Shown: one piece after another, positions 6,211-10,227 of the stretch
How positions within the stretch are numbered: position 1 is the first letter of the stretch
How the letters are laid out: each line of letters starts with the position of its first letter
NCBI GenBank assembly: GCA_021826035.1
Contig: JAKBBE010000098.1
Location: forward strand, 1-10,227
Direction: 5' to 3'
DNA: 10,227 nt
Source of the DNA: Pseudomonadota bacterium
Lineage (GTDB): Bacteria; Pseudomonadota; Gammaproteobacteria; Steroidobacterales; Steroidobacteraceae
Position numbers and translations under genes: made by a program
Notes under the pieces: generated by a model
What the model was told of the DNA's origin: nothing
The model's input: only the letters and a program-made list of their open reading frames with translations
Database searches by the model: none

Positions 6211-8741
6211 CTGAACGAGTGCTGCGTGCACCGCTGCGGGGCTGGAGCGCCCCGCTCGAGGAGGTGCCCGATCCGGTGTTCGCCGGCCGGATGCTCGGGG
6301 ATGGGGTGGCCATCGATCCGCTTGAGGGGACGCTCTTCGCCCCCTGCGACGGGCAGGTCGTGGTGCTGCCGGCGACGCGTCACGCGATTACGCTGCGCAG
6401 CGCGGCCGGTGAAGACATCCTGATGCACATCGGCATCGATACCGTGGGGCTCGGTGGCGAGGGGTTCGAGGCCTGCGTTGCGGCCGGTCAGACGGTTCGC
6501 AGCGGAGATCCGCTCATCCGCTTCGATCTGGACCTGCTCACGCGCCGCGTACCGAGTGTGCTCACGCCGGTGTTGGTGCTCGGCAGCCCGCCGCCGCAGC
6601 TGACGCGGCGCATCGAGAGTCGCGCCGTCGCGGTCGGCGATTGGTTGTTCGAGTGGGCCGCGCCGCACGCTCCGCCCACCGAGGCGCGCCAGATACTGCA
6701 AGAGGAGGTGGCGTTGGCGCGCACCGTGCGGGTGGCACTCGAGCACGGCATCCATGCGCGCCCGGCGGCCCAGGTGGCCGCGGCGCTGAAGGGTCTGCGT
6801 GCGCAGGTTCAGGTGCATTTCCAGGGTCGCAGCGCCGATGCACGCAGCGCCACCGGGCTGATGACGCTCGGGGTTCGGCGGGACGATTCGGTCGAGGTGC
6901 GCGCCGGAGGCGCCGATGCGGGCGCGGCATTGGCGGCACTCGCGGCGCTGCTCTCGACGCCCGAGCCGCCCGCGCACCGCGCCGCGCCGCGTGCACCCGC
7001 GGCGCTCGCCGCGCCGAATGCCTCGATCGGGGCCGGCGGGACGTTGCGCGGAGTGGTCGCGAGCCGTGGCCTGGCCGTGGGTCCGGCGGCGCTGCTGCGC
7101 CGGCAGGAGATCGCCGTGGTCGAGGCCGGGACCGGCATCGATGCCGAGGGCGCGGCTCTGCGGCGTGCCTGCGCCGAGGTGCAGGCATCCCTCGAGCGCT
7201 CCCTCGAGGGCGCGCGCGGCCCCGCGGCTGACATCGTTACGGCGCACCTGGCCCTGATCGAGGATCCCGCGCTGCACGCGAGCGCATGGGCGCTGATCGG
7301 GCAGGGCAAGAGCGCCGCGTTTGCCTGGCGGGCGGTCATCCGCCAGTGCATCGCCGCGCTGCACGCGCTCGAGGATGGTCGCATGGCCGAGCGGGCCGAT
7401 GACCTCATCGATCTCGAGCAGCAGGTGCTGCTCGTGCTCACCGGGCAGACCGCCGCCGTGCCGTCGGTGGCTCCCGGGGCCATTCTCATCGCCCACGAGT
7501 TGCTGCCCTCGCAGCTGGTGGGGCTCGAGGCCGGGGCGCTCGGGGGGATTTGTCTGGCCGCGGGCGGCGCCACCTCGCATGTGTCGATTCTCGCCGCCGC
7601 CGCCGGCATCCCGGCGCTGGTGGCGCTCGGGGCAACCGTTGAGCACATCCCGCAAGGCACGACGCTCGTGCTCGACGCTGAACGCGGGGAGCTGCTCATC
7701 GATCCCGGCGCAACGGCGCTGGAGGCAGCCCTCCGGCACATCGCTCGGGACGCCGAGCAGCGGACCCGCGAGCGGATGGCGGCCCAGCGGGAGTGTCGAC
7801 TCGCGGACGGGACGCGCATCGAGGTGCTCGCCAACCTCGGCTCGCTCGCCGATGCGCAACTCGCAGTGCGCAACGGCGCCGAGGGCTGCGGACTGCTGCG
7901 CACGGAGTTTCTGTTTCTCGAGCGGCAAACGGCCCCGGACGAGGCCGAGCAGCGCGCAGAATATCAACGCATCGCGATCGCGCTGGCGGGCCGGCCGCTC
8001 ACGGTGCGCACGCTGGACATCGGCGGGGATAAACCGATTCCCTACCTGCCGTTGCCGGTGGAGGAAAATCCAGCGCTCGGTCTGCGCGGCATCCGTACCA
8101 GTCTCTGGCGCGCGGAGTTGCTCGATGCGCAGCTGCGCGCGGTGCTCGCGGTCGAGCCGCCCGGACAGTGCCGGTTGCTGCTGCCGATGATCACCGATGT
8201 GACGGAAATCCGCATGGTGCGCGCGCACCTCGAGGAGGCGTGTCGGCGTATCGGGCGCACCGCCCCGGTGGAACTTGGCGTGATGATCGAGACCCCCGCC
8301 TCGGCGTTGATGGCCGACTCACTCGCCCGCGAGGTCGACTTCTTCTCCATCGGCACCAATGACCTCACCCAGTACACCCTCGCCATGGATCGCGGCCACG
8401 CCCACCTCGCGGCCCGTCTCGATGGACTGCACCCAGCCGTGCTGCGCCTGATTGCCGGCACCGCCGAGGCGGCCCACACCCACCGCCGCCGCACCGCGGT
8501 GTGCGGCGGCCTCGCCTCCGATCCGCTGGCGGTGCCGATCCTGGTGGGGCTGGGCGTGCACGAGCTCTCGTGCGTGCCGGCGATGATTCCGCAGATCAAG
8601 GCGCTGCTCGGGACGCTCACTCTCGAGCAGTGCCGTCAGCGTGCGGTGCTCGCGCTTGCGCAGGAGTCGGCCGAGGCCGTGCGCGCGCGCTGCGCCGAAG
8701 CGGACGAGGCGACTGGCGAGCCGGTCTCGGCGCGCCGCTGA
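6207..8741 (+). CDS. nagF: Fused PTS phosphotransferase EIIA(Glc-type)-HPr-EI for GlcNAc (NagF)
   Basis: This single 844-residue cytoplasmic protein holds most of a PTS phosphorelay. The N-terminal EIIA(Glc)-type domain (about 1-150) has the phosphorylated histidine H74 in ILMHIGIDTV and the partner H59 in ATRHAI. The HPr domain (about 170-250) has H183 in GIHARPA and a serine (S214) at the position of HPr Ser46. The EI domain (about 278-830) has H458 in GGATSHVSI, the arginine-rich PEP site LLRTEFLF (563-570), DIGGDKP (604-610), IGTNDLTQY (715-723) and the active cysteine C766 in VCGGLASD. All active-site residues are present and length is normal for such fusions. Alanine-rich linkers (about 250-275) separate HPr from EI. 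The start at 6207 overlaps the chitinase stop; an upstream ATG at 6177 is less likely. It should pass phosphate from PEP to the EIIB domain of the downstream nagE. GlcNAc specificity is inferred from context. Confidence 0.95.
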   Translation: MTERVLRAPLRGWSAPLEEVPDPVFAGRMLGDGVAIDPLEGTLFAPCDGQVVVLPATRHAITLRSAAGEDILMHIGIDTVGLGGEGFEACVAAGQTVRSGDPLIRFDLDLLTRRVPSVLTPVLVLGSPPPQLTRRIESRAVAVGDWLFEWAAPHAPPTEARQILQEEVALARTVRVALEHGIHARPAAQVAAALKGLRAQVQVHFQGRSADARSATGLMTLGVRRDDSVEVRAGGADAGAALAALAALLSTPEPPAHRAAPRAPAALAAPNASIGAGGTLRGVVASRGLAVGPAALLRRQEIAVVEAGTGIDAEGAALRRACAEVQASLERSLEGARGPAADIVTAHLALIEDPALHASAWALIGQGKSAAFAWRAVIRQCIAALHALEDGRMAERADDLIDLEQQVLLVLTGQTAAVPSVAPGAILIAHELLPSQLVGLEAGALGGICLAAGGATSHVSILAAAAGIPALVALGATVEHIPQGTTLVLDAERGELLIDPGATALEAALRHIARDAEQRTRERMAAQRECRLADGTRIEVLANLGSLADAQLAVRNGAEGCGLLRTEFLFLERQTAPDEAEQRAEYQRIAIALAGRPLTVRTLDIGGDKPIPYLPLPVEENPALGLRGIRTSLWRAELLDAQLRAVLAVEPPGQCRLLLPMITDVTEIRMVRAHLEEACRRIGRTAPVELGVMIETPASALMADSLAREVDFFSIGTNDLTQYTLAMDRGHAHLAARLDGLHPAVLRLIAGTAEAAHTHRRRTAVCGGLASDPLAVPILVGLGVHELSCVPAMIPQIKALLGTLTLEQCRQRAVLALAQESAEAVRARCAEADEATGEPVSARR

Positions 8742-8766
8742 GTGCAACCGTGACGGAATGCCCCCT

Positions 8767-10227
8767 ATGAAACAGATCCTCACTTCGCTGCAGAAGCTCG
8801 GCGGCGCGCTGATGCTGCCGATCGCGGTGCTGCCGGCCGCGGCGCTGCTGCTGCGGCTCGGTCAGCCCGACCTGCTGCACATCCCGGTCATGGCGGCCGC
8901 CGGTCAGGCCATCTTCGCCAACCTTGGGCTGCTGTTTGCGGTGGGTGTGGCGATCGGACTGGCGCGGGACAATCACGGCGCGGCCGGGTTGGCCGCGGTC
9001 GTCGGCTATCTGGTCATCAACAAGGGTGCGGCCGTGTTCGTCACGGCGCCAGCGGCGGTGCTCGCGGGGGTACCGCTGCATGCGCACGCGTTGGTGATCG
9101 CGGCCTTCACCCGCCAGCAGCTCGCCGAGCTCACCGTTCCGGTGGGCATCGTCTCAGGCCTGATGGGTGGATCGCTGTACAACCGCTTCCACAACTTCAC
9201 GCTGCCGAGCTACCTGGCGTTCTTCGGCGGCCGGCGCTTCGTGCCCATCATTACCGGGTTCGCCGCGCTGCCATTGGCGATTCTGCTCGGCGCCGAGCTC
9301 GAGCACATCCAGCACGGCATGGACGCACTGAGTCGCACGGTGCTCGCCTCCGGCCCCTGGGGCCTGTTCGTCTATGGCGTGCTCAACCGCCTGCTCATCG
9401 TCACCGGTCTGCACAACATCCTGAACAGCTTCGCCTGGTTCATCGTCGGGCACTACCATGGCGTCACCGGTGACATGAACCGCTTCTTCGCCGGTGATCC
9501 ACGCGCCGGCGCCTTCATGTCGGGGTTCTTCCCCGTCATGATGTTCGGCCTGCCGGCGGCGTGCCTGGCGATGTACCACACGGCCCGACCCGAGCGCCGG
9601 CCCGCGGTCGCCGGCCTGCTGCTGTCGATCGCGCTCACGTCATTTCTGACGGGTGTCACCGAGCCGGTCGAGTTCACGTTCATGTTCCTCGCCCCGGGGC
9701 TTTATCTGGTGCACGCGCTGCTCACCGGCCTGGCGTTCATCATTACCAACGCGCTCGACGTGCGGCTCGGGTTCGGCTTCTCGGCCGGTCTGTTCGATTA
9801 CATCCTGAACTTCAAGTACGCGACCCATCCGTTGCGGTTGCTGCCCATCGGCGCTCTGTACTTCGGACTGTATTACGGCATCTTCCGCTATTCGATCCTG
9901 AAATTCGATTTGAAGACCCCCGGTCGCGAGCTCGAGGCGCTGCCCGCCCGCTCGCCCCCGCCGACCGCCGGGGGCGAGCGGGCGCGAGCCTATATCGCGG
10001 CGCTCGGCGGCCCGGGCAATCTCGAGTCGGTCAATGCCTGTACCACGCGCCTGCGCCTGACGGTACACACCCAGAGCGCGGTCAGCGACGCGGCGCTGAA
10101 GGCGCTCGGGGCGATCGGCATGGTGCGTCCGTCGCCGACGGCGCTGCAAGTCATCATCGGGCCGATCGCGGAGCAGATTGCCGGAGAGATGCGCGAGGCG
10201 CTACAGAACATGCCGCTCGATGCGCAG
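8767..10227 (+). CDS. nagE: PTS EIICB permease for N-acetylglucosamine (NagE), cut by right window edge
   Basis: This inner-membrane permease of the glucose/GlcNAc PTS family imports GlcNAc and phosphorylates it to GlcNAc-6-P. The 487 visible residues give an EIIC domain (about 1-385) of hydrophobic segments with VTGLHNILNS (212-221) and the substrate-site motif GVTEPVEF (296-303). A proline/glycine-rich linker follows (about 390-405), then EIIB (from about 406) with its phosphorylated cysteine C425 in NACTTRLRL. There is no EIIA domain up to the window end; that function is carried by the EIIA at the start of NagF, so the two proteins complement each other. The start at 8767 has GACGGA 9 nt upstream; the in-frame ATG at 8758 overlaps that site. 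The gap after nagF is 25 bp, so they share an operon. The frame has no stop before base 10227, but the EIIB fold is nearly complete, so only a short tail may be missing. Confidence 0.94.
   Translation, partial: MKQILTSLQKLGGALMLPIAVLPAAALLLRLGQPDLLHIPVMAAAGQAIFANLGLLFAVGVAIGLARDNHGAAGLAAVVGYLVINKGAAVFVTAPAAVLAGVPLHAHALVIAAFTRQQLAELTVPVGIVSGLMGGSLYNRFHNFTLPSYLAFFGGRRFVPIITGFAALPLAILLGAELEHIQHGMDALSRTVLASGPWGLFVYGVLNRLLIVTGLHNILNSFAWFIVGHYHGVTGDMNRFFAGDPRAGAFMSGFFPVMMFGLPAACLAMYHTARPERRPAVAGLLLSIALTSFLTGVTEPVEFTFMFLAPGLYLVHALLTGLAFIITNALDVRLGFGFSAGLFDYILNFKYATHPLRLLPIGALYFGLYYGIFRYSILKFDLKTPGRELEALPARSPPPTAGGERARAYIAALGGPGNLESVNACTTRLRLTVHTQSAVSDAALKALGAIGMVRPSPTALQVIIGPIAEQIAGEMREALQNMPLDAQ
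9946..9983. repeat. Perfect 15-bp GC-rich inverted repeat inside nagE at the EIIC-EIIB linker
   Basis: GCCCGCTCGCCCCCG (9946-9960) and CGGGGGCGAGCGGGC (9969-9983) are exact reverse complements with an 8-nt loop. The repeat encodes linker residues of about 394-406 (RSPPPTAGGERA), between the membrane domain and the phosphotransfer domain. The resulting RNA stem of 13 G-C and 2 A-T/G-C-flanked pairs would be very stable inside the coding region. Function unknown; it could slow ribosomes at the domain boundary, be an inserted palindrome, or be chance in GC-rich sequence. Confidence 0.7.

Noticed and set aside
6054..8228. A 724-codon open frame antisense to nagF and the end of the chitinase gene
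   Set aside because: It is rich in Arg, His and Gly and has no recognisable domain, as expected for the opposite strand of GC-rich coding sequence, while the sense strand carries a complete PTS protein with all active sites.
8758..8766. nagE start at ATG 8758
   Set aside because: The GACGGA site ends directly at this ATG, leaving no spacing, whereas the ATG at 8767 is correctly placed and gives the typical family N-terminus.

Overview
The window looks like a chromosomal piece of a GC-rich Gram-negative bacterium, most likely a gammaproteobacterium of the Xanthomonadales/Nevskiales type. The clues are high GC with strong third-position bias, a TonB-dependent receptor resembling the Xanthomonas/Caulobacter carbohydrate receptors, and a nag PTS gene set like that of pseudomonads and Burkholderia. 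The exact taxon cannot be settled from this sequence. I see no mobile element, phage gene, CRISPR array, tRNA or rRNA.

The locus is a chitin / N-acetylglucosamine (GlcNAc) utilisation cluster built around one divergent regulatory region. To the left, on the minus strand, a GntR/UTRA repressor (nagR, also called nagQ; 962-1696) is followed with an ATGA stop/start overlap by a double-SIS sugar isomerase of the glucosamine-6-phosphate deaminase NagB-II type (1-965), whose C-terminus is cut by the window edge. To the right, on the plus strand, come an outer-membrane TonB-dependent receptor (2073-4757), a gap of about 225 bp with three strong hairpins, a secreted family 18 chitinase (4984-6210), a fused EIIA-HPr-EI phosphotransferase (nagF; 6207-8741, overlapping the chitinase by ATGA), and a PTS EIICB permease (nagE; 8767 to the right edge, truncated).

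Together the genes describe a route: the receptor takes up chitin fragments, the chitinase shortens chitin chains outside the cytoplasm, NagE imports and phosphorylates GlcNAc using phosphate relayed PEP > EI > HPr > EIIA > EIIB within NagF and NagE, and NagB-II converts the deacetylated sugar phosphate to fructose-6-phosphate and ammonia. The expected deacetylase (nagA) and a beta-hexosaminidase are not in the window and may lie just outside it.

The most interesting non-coding signals are: (i) a shared operator-like motif, two TGGYAY boxes exactly 11 bp apart, present at both the repressor promoter and the receptor promoter; (ii) a perfect 15-bp inverted repeat inside nagE, exactly at the EIIC-EIIB linker; (iii) three hairpins stacked between the receptor and the chitinase. 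The gene content itself is a recognisable catabolic system, not a new one.
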